Assembly: GCF_937980635.1 (NCBI RefSeq) | Contig: NZ_CALJPG010000022.1 | Location: forward strand, 95,897-159,896 | DNA from: an uncultured Campylobacter sp. | Lineage (GTDB): Bacteria > Campylobacterota > Campylobacteria > Campylobacterales > Campylobacteraceae | Reading direction: 5' to 3' | DNA length: 64,000 nt | Part shown: piece after piece, positions 25,389-33,376 of the stretch | Position numbering within the stretch: the stretch's first letter is position 1 | Layout: every line of letters begins with the position of its first letter | The notes under the pieces: generated by a model | Told to the model about the DNA's origin: nothing | Database searches by the model: none | The model's input: only the letters and a program-made list of their open reading frames with translations | Made by a program: the position numbers and the translations under genes

Positions 25389-25675
25389 CGTAACTCCTCG
25401 TACTGCTTGGTTTCGCGAGCGGTGGCCTTGCGCGCCGATATGATTCTGATGACCTCGTCCTTTTCACGGTAGCAATGCGCCACGACGAGAATTCTCGCTC
25501 GCGCGCTCATACCTAAAATGATAAATCGCTCCTCGTCTTCCGAATGCTCATCGTCGAATATCACGCGCGCAAACTCGTCGGCGAAGACGCTTTTTGCTTC
25601 GCCAAAGCTTACGCCGTGTTTGGCTAAATTGATCTCGGCCTTGCGCTTATCGAAGGTAAATTTTATATATTTCAT
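25385..25675 (-). CDS. brnT: BrnT-like toxin (RelE-superfamily ribonuclease)
   Basis: The protein has 96 residues. It carries the typical BrnT pattern: FTFDKRKAEINLAKHGVSFGEAKSVFADEFARV, where the KHGV segment and following strand are diagnostic, then ERFIILGMSARARILVVAHC and EVIRIISARKATARETKQYE. BrnT cuts RNA and is held inactive by BrnA. It is transcribed leftward, convergent with the HigBA-like operon, with an AT-rich upstream region containing TATATAATATA. Confidence 0.9.
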   Translation of the reverse strand: MKYIKFTFDKRKAEINLAKHGVSFGEAKSVFADEFARVIFDDEHSEDEERFIILGMSARARILVVAHCYREKDEVIRIISARKATARETKQYEELR

Positions 25676-25790
25676 AATTATATTATATAGATTTTTACTT
25701 ATAGGAAGCTTATGTAATCGCTTCGGATTAGCTAGCGCAAAATTTTAAAATGGATTTTTATTTGTAAATTTCATATGCAAATAAATTTAA

Positions 25791-26273
25791 TTATTTTCGG
25801 TCGGTTTCGTTTGGATCTGCTTTTTTTCTGTCTTTATTAAACCATTGAGGCAAAATAGCGATTATCGTCACGATGATACTCCCGCCGGCTATCCAATAAT
25901 AATCTTTGTAAATGCTATAAAATAAAGAGCCGACCAGGGACAAAATAATAATTGTGGCAAAAATTTGTCCCCTTAGATTAAACTTTACAATCTGCGGCGC
26001 CTCCTGCGCTCTTAAGCTCTGTTCCTTCTCTTCGACGGCTAAAATTCTATCCTCGATTTCATGCCTATGCTTCTGATCGTTTTCTAGGTATTGCATAGCC
26101 CTTTCCGCGTAATTGGGATCCTTTTGCAAAATCTGGTTGAGTTCCGAAGGGATAACGTTTATATTTAAATTTTGCTGAACTGCCTTATCTATATAGTTTT
26201 GAATCGGCTGGCTATTTATTGCCTGCGGATGATTGCTTCTTGGATTTTTTCTCTTTGATCTGCTCTTCGCCAT
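25791..26273 (-). CDS. DUF2335 family membrane protein
   Basis: The 160-residue protein has a basic N-terminus, a helical stretch with YAERAMQYLENDQKHRHEIE typical of DUF2335, then two membrane segments (IFATIIILSLVGSLFYSIY and WIAGGSIIVTIIAILPQWF). DUF2335 proteins are common in prophages and function is not established. Its start lies inside the preceding small gene. It belongs to a leftward group of small membrane and exported proteins beside the repressor, suggesting expression in the lysogen. Superinfection exclusion is one possible role, by inference. Confidence 0.75.
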   Translation of the reverse strand: MAKSRSKRKNPRSNHPQAINSQPIQNYIDKAVQQNLNINVIPSELNQILQKDPNYAERAMQYLENDQKHRHEIEDRILAVEEKEQSLRAQEAPQIVKFNLRGQIFATIIILSLVGSLFYSIYKDYYWIAGGSIIVTIIAILPQWFNKDRKKADPNETDRK

Positions 26274-26415
26274 ATCTTTTCTCTAGCTCTTTTATTCTCT
26301 TTTTGTATATTCTCCTTGATAGGTCGCCCGCCCTATAGATCATATCGCTTTCAAGCGGGAAGGTGGTAAAAGCATTTCTAAATCCTGAAGCAATATATCT
26401 TAATGTCTCGCCCAT
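26212..26415 (-). CDS. Small phage protein of unknown function
   Basis: The 67-residue frame begins MGETLRYIASGFRNAFTTFPL and ends in a Lys/Glu-rich helix. It overlaps the start of the DUF2335 gene by 62 bases in another frame. A purine-rich site (AAGGATG) lies before its ATG. The overlap suggests translational coupling. No family was recognised, and the protein is supported only by spacing and start signal. Confidence 0.5.
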   Translation of the reverse strand: MGETLRYIASGFRNAFTTFPLESDMIYRAGDLSRRIYKKRIKELEKRYGEEQIKEKKSKKQSSAGNK

Positions 26416-26512
26416 CTTTCATCCTTTCTTGAAATTTTATTATGGAAAGTAATTTTACCAAAAAATCCTTAACCTTCGGTCGTTTTTGTAAATTTCCTCT
26501 TGTCGCTAAACA

Positions 26513-26755
26513 TCAGCCCCTTTTGGTTCTATAGCTCTTTGTTTTATAGGGGCTTTTGCTTCCCCTTTTTCCGGTGTAGGGATTGCGGTTTCCCTTCGTA
26601 GAGTAGTTATTGAACCTACTGCTATCTTTGTAGCTTCTGTGATGCGACATCACATAAGTGCCGTTCCGCTTTGTATAGCCGCCCACCCGCTGCGCTGCAC
26701 CCGCGTTCGTTGCGGCAAATATGCAAAAAATAAAAAGTAAAAATAGCTTTTTCAT
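26513..26755 (-). CDS. Small exported basic protein
   Basis: The protein has 80 residues with a clear signal peptide (KKLFLLFIFCIFAATNAGA, cleavage near AGA-AQ). The mature part is small, very basic and Tyr/Ser/Arg/Lys-rich with KRNGTYVMSHHRS, a motif seen in short exported proteins of many bacteria (the GTYV.pH.RS type). It has no Cys. It is probably periplasmic; function is unknown. Confidence 0.65.
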   Translation of the reverse strand: MKKLFLLFIFCIFAATNAGAAQRVGGYTKRNGTYVMSHHRSYKDSSRFNNYSTKGNRNPYTGKRGSKSPYKTKSYRTKRG

Positions 26756-26777
26756 ATTCCATCCTTTGTAAAAATTT

Positions 26778-27074
26778 TTATTGATTTTTTTCTTTCATAA
26801 ATAGAGCCAAAATAGATATACCAAAAATAAAAAGCCATACACTTATAGCGATCTCTCCGTGAATAGTGAGCTTATCAAGTTTATAATATTCAAGCCCCGC
26901 AAACCATAAATGCTGAATAGGCCATATAAACGGGATACCGCTAACAAGACCACCTATAACTGCGGCAATAATGCTATCGTAGATTTTATACATTCCGATT
27001 ATAGTATTTATGGCGCCTATTAGATGTGCAATAACTATGCCGATGCCGTTTAAAGCCAGAATAACCTGTTTCAT
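26778..27074 (-). CDS. Small integral membrane protein
   Basis: The 98-residue protein has three or four hydrophobic segments, including VILALNGIGIVIAHLIGAIN, AAVIGGLVSGIPFIWPI and ISVWLFIFGISILALF, and little outside the membrane. The start overlaps the stop of the exported protein gene at 27071 (ATGA). It matches the Sie/Imm-like shape of small prophage membrane proteins, but this is only inference. Confidence 0.6.
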   Translation of the reverse strand: MKQVILALNGIGIVIAHLIGAINTIIGMYKIYDSIIAAVIGGLVSGIPFIWPIQHLWFAGLEYYKLDKLTIHGEIAISVWLFIFGISILALFMKEKNQ

Positions 27075-27556
27075 TTTTTATCCTCTTGTTTTGGGGTTTT
27101 TATAGTTGAAATATCTATGCTCTCGGTGCTCACCCCGTTTTGTCCCGTAATATATCGAACTAATATTTTTTTGCCCTCCATTAGTTGCTTTTGTTGATCT
27201 GGGCTTATAAAAAAAGACGCCCTCGTGTTTTTCCCGTAATATCCGGACATTATCTCTGCATCTACATCAAAGAATTGATTTTTATCGATCCTTATCCTTA
27301 TTATTTGATGGCCAAAGTTTCCTCTTGTGTATTCGACAAGAAATCCGTCTATGTTATCGGATATTATGATATACATATTGGTTTTTTGCGGACGTATCTC
27401 TTTTTTCATATGAAAAACGTTTATATTAAAAGTCTCGTCTCCACAACTCGTCCAATGAAATTTTTCATCGGTCATTTTATCTGCGCTCTCGTATAACTTA
27501 CATTCTGCAAAGACAAAATTTAGCATCACGCATAAAATTAAAGCGATCTTTTTCAT
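27071..27556 (-). CDS. Exported protein of unknown function
   Basis: The 161-residue protein has a signal peptide (KKIALILCVMLNFVFA, cleavage near FA-EC). The Cys right after it suggests either a lipoprotein-like site (lipobox FVFAEC is poor) or a plain Sec signal. The mature part is beta-rich with two Cys at residues 19 and 37, possibly a disulfide. It starts immediately downstream of the repressor stop on the same strand and overlaps the next gene by four bases, so it is likely expressed with the repressor in the lysogen. Confidence 0.65.
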   Translation of the reverse strand: MKKIALILCVMLNFVFAECKLYESADKMTDEKFHWTSCGDETFNINVFHMKKEIRPQKTNMYIIISDNIDGFLVEYTRGNFGHQIIRIRIDKNQFFDVDAEIMSGYYGKNTRASFFISPDQQKQLMEGKKILVRYITGQNGVSTESIDISTIKTPKQEDKK

Positions 27557-27557
27557 T

Positions 27558-28331
27558 TTAAAACACCTTTATATTTATAGAGAATTTGCAGACGATCTTT
27601 CCCAGTAGCTTCAAATTTTTAATCTCATCATCTTTTAACACGATGTCTTGATAAAAATCGCTAAGCGAAGTAAGTTTGATGCTCTTATGCACGCTATCGC
27701 GCAGAAACTTTTTTATAAAAGTATCCTCGCCGACCTCCGCTATAACGACATCCCCGCTCATTATCTCCTTTTGCCTATCGACGAATATAATATCGCCGTT
27801 TTGGACGAAAGGCTCCATGCTATCGCCGAATATCCTTATCATATCGTATCCGTATTTGGCTGCCGTGATACCGAATACCGCCCTTAAAAATTCGGCGCTA
27901 ACGCTTAGCGGCTCAAAGCTTTCGTCGCTGTTTTGGCTACCGTATCCCGCGCTAGCAGTAACGTTTTCAAAATATCTTAGCGGGATCTCTCCGCTCTGGC
28001 TTCTTATAGCCTCTAGGTCGATATCCGCCCCCTTAACTTCTCGTATATTTCCATCGAGTTTAACGTCCGCGTTCTCTTTGTTGTGTTTGCCGCCGTCCCA
28101 CCATCTCCTAAGAGCTTTTGTGCTCCCTAGCCCCTCGCCTTTCATTATCCAATCCAAGGATAGTTTTTCGCTATTACTTATGTCTTGTAACCTTGATGTA
28201 GGTATAGACTTTCTCGTCTTCCAACCGTCTAATGTTTTATAAGGAATACCTAAAACTTCGGCTAGCTCGGTATCATTTTTTACTCCGAAATGGAATCTCA
28301 ATCTCCCTAAAATCTCGTTTATTTCATTCAT
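27558..28331 (-). CDS. CI-like phage repressor with S24 peptidase domain
   Basis: The 257-residue protein has an N-terminal HTH of the CI type (NDTELAEVLGIPYKTLDGWKTRKSIPTSRL) and a linker. Its C-terminal LexA/S24 autoprotease has the Ser of GDSMEPFVQNGDIIFVD and the Lys in EDTFIKKFLRD as the Ser-Lys dyad. RecA-driven self-cleavage would induce the prophage. A ribosome site, AAGGA, precedes the ATG. The divergent promoter region to its right carries palindromes suitable for operators. A double-HTH protein with a similar N-terminus faces it. Confidence 0.9.
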   Translation of the reverse strand: MNEINEILGRLRFHFGVKNDTELAEVLGIPYKTLDGWKTRKSIPTSRLQDISNSEKLSLDWIMKGEGLGSTKALRRWWDGGKHNKENADVKLDGNIREVKGADIDLEAIRSQSGEIPLRYFENVTASAGYGSQNSDESFEPLSVSAEFLRAVFGITAAKYGYDMIRIFGDSMEPFVQNGDIIFVDRQKEIMSGDVVIAEVGEDTFIKKFLRDSVHKSIKLTSLSDFYQDIVLKDDEIKNLKLLGKIVCKFSINIKVF

Positions 28332-28346
28332 ATTTTTTCCTTCTGC

Positions 28347-28395
28347 GGAAATTTCCTACTAATACCTTGATTTTCAAGGAAAAACGAGGTATAAT
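28347..28395 (+). promoter_or_regulatory. Early rightward promoter with two palindromic operators
   Basis: TTGATT (28367-28372) and TATAAT (28390-28395) are 17 bases apart, a near-ideal promoter for the rightward early operon. Palindromes overlap or flank it: GGAAATTTCC (28347-28356) and CCTTGATTTTCAAGG (28365-28379), the latter covering the -35. Repressor binding would block early transcription. The leftward repressor promoter presumably lies in the same 150 bases; no equally good box was seen for it. Confidence 0.72.
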
Positions 28396-28425
28396 TCCTT
28401 TACGATTTTTTTTTAAATGTTATGC

Positions 28426-28442
28426 AAATTATACCATAATTT
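28426..28442 (+). promoter_or_regulatory. Inverted repeat in the early-operon leader
   Basis: AAATTAT-ACC-ATAATTT is a perfect 7+3+7 inverted repeat in the leader between the promoter and the first early start codon (28485). It could be a third operator or a weak hairpin. Its half-site differs from that of the CCTTGA palindrome. Confidence 0.4.
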
Positions 28443-28484
28443 TTGAAAGGCGTTAAAAGAAAATTTACAAAAAGGGCATCTGCG

Positions 28485-29255
28485 ATGAGCGAAGTGGACC
28501 AAATTTTAGCAAAAGCGTGCTTCTTTGCCAGCGTTAAAACCGATACGGAGCTTAGCGAGTTTTTGCGGATTCCGTATAAGGCATTGACGGGTTGGAAAAC
28601 TAGAGGGCATATCCCCGAAAAAAGGATCACACAGATAGCACTAGCCCTCGGCATACGCCCAGATGCGCTACTCGTTTCAGGCGATAAGGATAGAGAAATG
28701 ACGGTGCGAGAGGAGCTAGATAGACTAAAGTCTCGTTTGAAAATAAAAACCGACCGACAGCTGGCTGTAGCATTAAGCACAACAGAAGCATCTATAGATA
28801 AATGGATAAGCAAAAAAGCCGTCCCGCAAAAATGGCAGAGGATAATAGCGCTGCTCTTTCCAGAACCGCAAACTGATTTTTTTGAAGAACACGCCTTTAA
28901 AGCCGAAGAGGAAGCAAGAAAAAAGATGGCGTTTGCTTTAAGCGAAGACGATGGGATTTCTACTGAAAAAGAACTACCCGTAGAGGTAGTTAGATATTGG
29001 CTAGAAGCGGAGCTTTGCGAGTATAAAAGGCTCGATGCCCTAATTGCCAAGCTTGAGTTTGATCTGGCGCAGGCTAGTCGCGATATGGAGAGATCTGAGC
29101 GTAAAATTAATTTGGCTCGCTCAGTTTTGAACTCTCGCGATCCCGACGCAGAAATATCGGATAAAGAGCTAAAAGTCGGGCTTATACGGGCTTTTAGTCC
29201 TCAAAGCGTCTCCGATCCTATCGAAAAAATTCTCGCTTTATTACGTAAGGATTGA
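28485..29255 (+). CDS. Early phage regulator with two CI-type helix-turn-helix domains
   Basis: The protein is 256 residues from the ATG at 28485; a TTG at 28443 would add 14 residues but no domain. Residues about 1-60 repeat the repressor's N-terminus pattern (DTELSEFLRIPYKALTGWKTRGHIPEKRI). A second HTH, TDRQLAVALSTTEASIDKW, follows near residue 85. The C-terminal half is a coiled helical region with no peptidase dyad. As the first gene of the rightward operon it may act like Cro or an anti-repressor, competing with the repressor for its operators. That is inference. Confidence 0.72.
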   Translation: MSEVDQILAKACFFASVKTDTELSEFLRIPYKALTGWKTRGHIPEKRITQIALALGIRPDALLVSGDKDREMTVREELDRLKSRLKIKTDRQLAVALSTTEASIDKWISKKAVPQKWQRIIALLFPEPQTDFFEEHAFKAEEEARKKMAFALSEDDGISTEKELPVEVVRYWLEAELCEYKRLDALIAKLEFDLAQASRDMERSERKINLARSVLNSRDPDAEISDKELKVGLIRAFSPQSVSDPIEKILALLRKD

Positions 29256-29257
29256 TT

Positions 29258-29533
29258 ATGTCAAAACACTACGTCCTGCTTAGCACCCTTAGCACCCCGG
29301 CGCAAAGAGCCGAGGCAGTGAGGCTCGATAACTCCCTCAAGCTCGGAGAGTTTTGCGAGCTGCTTCACACTTCGCGCCACCTCTACAACCGGGCGAAAGA
29401 TGGACAATACCCTTTCTTGCTTGAATGGGCGTATGCGCTTAAAGAAAATTTACACGTCAATATCGATTGGCTCAAAAGCGGCGTCGGTCCGATCTACGAG
29501 ATCGAATTTACCGAGGATATGAAAATTTTATAG
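29258..29533 (+). CDS. Small early phage protein, probable HTH
   Basis: The protein is 91 residues from the ATG at 29258, which follows AAGGA. A central helical pair, LGEFCELLHTSRHLYNRAKDG, looks like a helix-turn-helix. The following segment HVNIDWLKSGVGPIYE resembles the DWL..G.GP signature seen at the end of CI-type DNA-binding domains. It lies three bases after the preceding stop. A role as a CII/Cro-like regulator is possible. Confidence 0.6.
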   Translation: MSKHYVLLSTLSTPAQRAEAVRLDNSLKLGEFCELLHTSRHLYNRAKDGQYPFLLEWAYALKENLHVNIDWLKSGVGPIYEIEFTEDMKIL

Positions 29534-29542
29534 GGGGCGGAG

Positions 29543-29656
29543 ATGTTAGAGGTTTTGCTTGAGATGGGTTTTGCGGATTGGGCGGTAGCCCTGCTTTGCC
29601 TTGCCCTTTTAGAGCTTATCGGATACGCGCTTTACAAAGAGGGCGGCGGGCTATGA
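29543..29656 (+). CDS. 37-residue membrane peptide
   Basis: A 37-codon frame begins at an ATG preceded by GGGGGCGG. It encodes MLEVLLEMGFADWAVALLC and a hydrophobic run ending in LYKEGGGL. The stop overlaps the start of the next gene in ATGA, supporting translation. One membrane helix is predicted. Function is unknown. Confidence 0.5.
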   Translation: MLEVLLEMGFADWAVALLCLALLELIGYALYKEGGGL

Positions 29657-30036
29657 GAGAGTTTATGTCTCTGGAGTCCGCTTGCGCCACCTACGAAACC
29701 CCGCGCAAGGCCCTGCAAAACCTATCCTATTTCGACCGAAGGACCGGGCGCGACGATAGGTTTTATAGACAAGACGGGCATCTATACGTGAGACAAAACT
29801 ACAAATGTCCTCATTTTGACGACATCGCAGAGCTTTATTACAGAGCCTTAGAGTGTGCCGATAGCGAAAAGGAGATAGCCAAATTTATATCTCGCCGCAC
29901 TGGCAAAAACATCAATGCGGTTTATTTTTATTTCAGAAATTTCAAGTTCAAAAACCCGGACTTTGCTCGTGTCGTAGCAAAGCTTCTAGGGATTTTTATA
30001 AGACAAAACAATCTATTCGCGGAAGTGGGATATTAA
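29653..30036 (+). CDS. Early phage protein of unknown function
   Basis: The protein is 127 residues from the ATG at 29653, chosen because it overlaps the upstream stop; a start at 29578 would cover the small peptide gene. The N-terminus (REFMSLESACATYETPRKALQNL) is HTH-like. The C-terminal half is Lys/Phe/Asn-rich. It directly precedes the primase gene, one base away. A DNA-binding accessory to replication is possible. Confidence 0.6.
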   Translation: MREFMSLESACATYETPRKALQNLSYFDRRTGRDDRFYRQDGHLYVRQNYKCPHFDDIAELYYRALECADSEKEIAKFISRRTGKNINAVYFYFRNFKFKNPDFARVVAKLLGIFIRQNNLFAEVGY

Positions 30037-30037
30037 C

Positions 30038-32968
30038 ATGGAGAATAATATATTTCAAACGATAAGAGAGACGATCGACAAAGAGCAGTTTAGGGATTAT
30101 ATAAGCTCAAAATACGGCATAGAGTTTAAGGGCCGCACGGCTAACGGCTTCTGCCCTTTTCACGATCACGACCACGACACGCCGAGCCTCGGCGTCGCAA
30201 ACGGCAAGAGCGGCGGAGCTTTCTTCCACTGCTTCGCTTGCGGAGCTAGCGGCGATATCGTGAGATTTACGGAGATGAAAGAGAGCATCCCTCCGCTTGA
30301 TGCCGCCGCTGCTGTGTGCGAATACTTCGGCATTCCGCACAATATCAAAAAGGGCGAACTCAGCGAGGAGCAAAAGGCGCAGATCGAGGCTAGAGCAAAG
30401 CTTTTACAAGAGCAAAACGAAGCCCGCGCAAAAGCGGACGCCGCCAAGAGGGCCACCGCCGAAAAAAGGATGCGAGCTCGCATTGCGTCCATCGCGCCGG
30501 AGCTTGTCTCAAATTTTGAGGCCATAAGACCGACGCTCATAGAAAACGGGCTGCGCGGAATTTTCGTAAACTATGAAGCCCCTACCTTTCTGACCTATTC
30601 CAAGGACGCGATAGGATATTCGCACGAGCATCAAAGCATAGCGATCATCATTCGCGACGAGCGAGGCATGCCGTTAAATATCAAATACCGAGAAAAATTT
30701 GCTTGGGATGCCAAGGCTCGCGCCGTAAGCTCCGAGCGTATGAGCGGCAAATGGATAGGCGAGAGCGGAGCCGCAGCGGCGCCGTTTCCGATTAGATATT
30801 TTTTAGATAACCCGGACGATCGCGTCATCATCTGCGAGGGCGAAAAAGACGCCTTGAATTTGATGAGCTTCAACGTAAACGCCCTAACTTTGGGCGGCGC
30901 GGGGAGCAGATGGGACGAGTATCTGGAGTTGCTGCGCGGCAAAGATGTTTATATCTGGTTTGACCACGACGAGGCGGGATATGAAAACGCGATCAAAAGG
31001 TATTACGAAATCAAGCCTGTAGCGCGAAGCACCCATATCGTGCTATTTTATATGCTCGAAAAAGACCTGAATAAAAAATATGACATCAGCGATTGGCTCT
31101 ACAACCATACCTCAAAGATCACAAATGACAATATGTTTGATCTGCTGGCGTTTAGCTGCTTCGAGCCGACAAACATCGTGATCGATGAGATTTGCGATTA
31201 TTTTCCGAATTTGCGCGAGAAGCTGGCGCCCTTCCGACGCGGCAAGATCGTGCACTATTTCGATGAAATTTTTGACGAGTTTTTGCTAACCGATAAGGAC
31301 GGCAACTGCGTCAATATATTCACCGTCAGGGGCGAGTTGGACGAACCCTACATCAATACTATCCTAAAAAACGCCAAGGCGCTCAAGAAATCAGATAGCG
31401 ATACCTACGAAAGGATCAAGAGAGCTTTTTTCGACGGCGCGCTCATAGGCGAGATCGCCCAAAAAGATTGGGATAAGTATAGCGCGACGTTTGATAAGCT
31501 ACTTCAGATCAACAAGACCGTGCTTACGAATTACCACCAAACCCACATCGTGGATATGGTAGAGAGCTTCCTCGCTTCGGTAGAGAAGCTAGGCTATCCT
31601 TTCGCGCAATACAAGGGAGAGCTGTATTTCTGGACGAAAACGCACTACGCTAGGGTCGATCTGCGCGTGTTAAATCACTTCCTGCAAGAGTATTGGATGC
31701 CGAGGGCTTGCGTGGACGTGAAGAAAAAGAGCGTGGATAACTCCACGAAGATCATTGAAAATTTGCTTAACAAGGCTCACCCGCTCGATACGATCAAACG
31801 CGACGAGCAAAGGCGAGTTATAAATTTAACCAACGGCACGATCTTTATCTCGAAGTATGGAAACATCACCTTTAAATCGCGCCACGAAAAGGGTGACGGC
31901 GCACTTAATATCTTGGATTTTGCATACGACAAAAACGCTACCTGCCCGAAATGGAATAGATTTCTACGCCAAATTTTAGCGGACAAGGACGACATCAAGA
32001 CCTTGATGGAGTTTATCGGATACTGTTTCTTGCCGAGCCACGAATTCGAAAGCTTTCTGTTTTTATACGGCAAAAGCGGTGCGAACGGCAAGAGCGTTAT
32101 CCTAGATACTATTCGCAACTTTTTCGGCGAAGACAACGTCTCAAGCCTCCAGCTTCAGCAGTTCGAGGGGCACCAGCTTTACGGACTTTCAAACAAACTC
32201 ATTAACATTGGAACTGAGATTGATAAGAATGGCACCGACAAGGGCCAGCTTGCAAACCTAAAAGCCCTCGTATCCACGAAGGACCAAATTATGATAAACC
32301 CAAAAAATGAGAAGCCTTTTAACCTTTTGCCGAATGAAAAGCCCAAACTCGCCTTTTCGGGAAACGCCAAGCCTAAACAGGGCGTGGATAACGCAACGCT
32401 TCGCCGAATGGTGCTTATTAGCTTCGATAAGGAGATCAAAGACGGGCAAAAGATTAGAGGGCTTAGCGACCGCTTTAACGACGAGATGGCGGGGATTTTC
32501 AACCTTGCTCTTTCCGGGCTTATGCGCCTCGTAAAGCAGGGTAAATTTACCCACTCCAAGCGAATGCTGAGCGAGCTTGAGGAATATAGGGACGACGTCA
32601 ATCCTATGCGGGCTTTCGTAAGAGATGCCGTCATCCCCGATGAAAATTACTTCATTCCTAATAAATACCTGTATATCCTCTACAAAACATATATCGAGGA
32701 CAAGGGCGGCACCCCGCAGAAAGAGAAAAATTTTTATGCAAATTTTATCGACGAATGCACGATAAACAATATCAAGGTTACACGCGGAAGAAGACGAATG
32801 CCATATCCTTTGGCGGGACTAAGCGGCGATAGGCCTCATTGCGTATTTGGGATCCGGGCGAATGAAAATTTGGATTTTAACAAAATCAACGTGGACGGCA
32901 GTTTTATAGAAATCGGCGCCCTAAGCGAATATCAAATCGGAGGGGCAAGAAGCGATGATGAAGAATAA
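30038..32968 (+). CDS. Phage primase-helicase (CHC2 zinc finger, TOPRIM, SF3 helicase)
   Basis: The protein has 976 residues. The N-terminal zinc finger has CPFH and, after 25 residues, HCFACG. A TOPRIM domain follows with VIICEGEKDALNLM (catalytic Glu) and YIWFDHDEAGYE (the DxD-type motif). A D5-like linker leads to an SF3 helicase with Walker A FLFLYGKSGANGKS near residue 685 and GTEID in the Walker B region, then SGNAKPK. It makes primers and unwinds DNA at the phage origin. An origin would be expected near it; the motif-rich 400 bases directly downstream are a candidate. Confidence 0.92.
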   Translation: MENNIFQTIRETIDKEQFRDYISSKYGIEFKGRTANGFCPFHDHDHDTPSLGVANGKSGGAFFHCFACGASGDIVRFTEMKESIPPLDAAAAVCEYFGIPHNIKKGELSEEQKAQIEARAKLLQEQNEARAKADAAKRATAEKRMRARIASIAPELVSNFEAIRPTLIENGLRGIFVNYEAPTFLTYSKDAIGYSHEHQSIAIIIRDERGMPLNIKYREKFAWDAKARAVSSERMSGKWIGESGAAAAPFPIRYFLDNPDDRVIICEGEKDALNLMSFNVNALTLGGAGSRWDEYLELLRGKDVYIWFDHDEAGYENAIKRYYEIKPVARSTHIVLFYMLEKDLNKKYDISDWLYNHTSKITNDNMFDLLAFSCFEPTNIVIDEICDYFPNLREKLAPFRRGKIVHYFDEIFDEFLLTDKDGNCVNIFTVRGELDEPYINTILKNAKALKKSDSDTYERIKRAFFDGALIGEIAQKDWDKYSATFDKLLQINKTVLTNYHQTHIVDMVESFLASVEKLGYPFAQYKGELYFWTKTHYARVDLRVLNHFLQEYWMPRACVDVKKKSVDNSTKIIENLLNKAHPLDTIKRDEQRRVINLTNGTIFISKYGNITFKSRHEKGDGALNILDFAYDKNATCPKWNRFLRQILADKDDIKTLMEFIGYCFLPSHEFESFLFLYGKSGANGKSVILDTIRNFFGEDNVSSLQLQQFEGHQLYGLSNKLINIGTEIDKNGTDKGQLANLKALVSTKDQIMINPKNEKPFNLLPNEKPKLAFSGNAKPKQGVDNATLRRMVLISFDKEIKDGQKIRGLSDRFNDEMAGIFNLALSGLMRLVKQGKFTHSKRMLSELEEYRDDVNPMRAFVRDAVIPDENYFIPNKYLYILYKTYIEDKGGTPQKEKNFYANFIDECTINNIKVTRGRRRMPYPLAGLSGDRPHCVFGIRANENLDFNKINVDGSFIEIGALSEYQIGGARSDDEE

Positions 32969-32970
32969 CC

Positions 32971-33344
32971 TTGTCCCACGATACGGGCTTTTGTCCCTCT
33001 ATCGTCCCACTATTTTGATTCGATGTCGGGACGGCGAAACTGCGCTAAAATCGGCTCTAGGGGCTCATTGTCCCAGTGTCCCACCATTTTCGCTTATATA
33101 TTCATATATTTTTATTACTGAATTTAAACTTAATCTGCCTTTGATTTTTAAATTTTTTTCTACCGATTATATAGGGAAAATGATGGGACAGAAAGAAACC
33201 TTAAGGAAGCAAACAACGCTTTTTAGGTTATTGACCTTTGTCCCACGATTTGCAATCTTAAAGGGACAGCCACGCCGCAAACGTCCACTATACGGGATTT
33301 TGAGCGGGTCAGCATTTTTTTGCGATAGTGGGACAGCTGGGACA
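32971..33344. repeat. Cluster of eleven GTCCC/GGGAC motif copies (iteron-like)
   Basis: Copies on the plus strand: TGTCCCA at 32972, TGTCCCT at 32992, CGTCCCA at 33003, TGTCCCA at 33069, TGTCCCAC at 33077 and 33239. Copies in the opposite sense: CGGGACG at 33027, TGGGACA at 33184, AGGGACA at 33262, GTGGGACA at 33328 and CTGGGACA at 33337. Two share the 12-base word TTGTCCCACGAT (32971, 33238), and its complement lies at 771-782. The stretch codes for nothing convincing and lies between the primase-helicase and an HTH gene. It may be an origin, pac-like site or operator array. Confidence 0.75.
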
Positions 33345-33376
33345 GAAGCGAAAGAGAGGGCGCGAGAGTGGAAACT

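Noticed and set aside
25937..25972. Further GGGACA/TGTCCC words in the DUF2335 gene
   Set aside because: Only the short core matches, inside coding sequence; such single copies are expected by chance across 64 kb.
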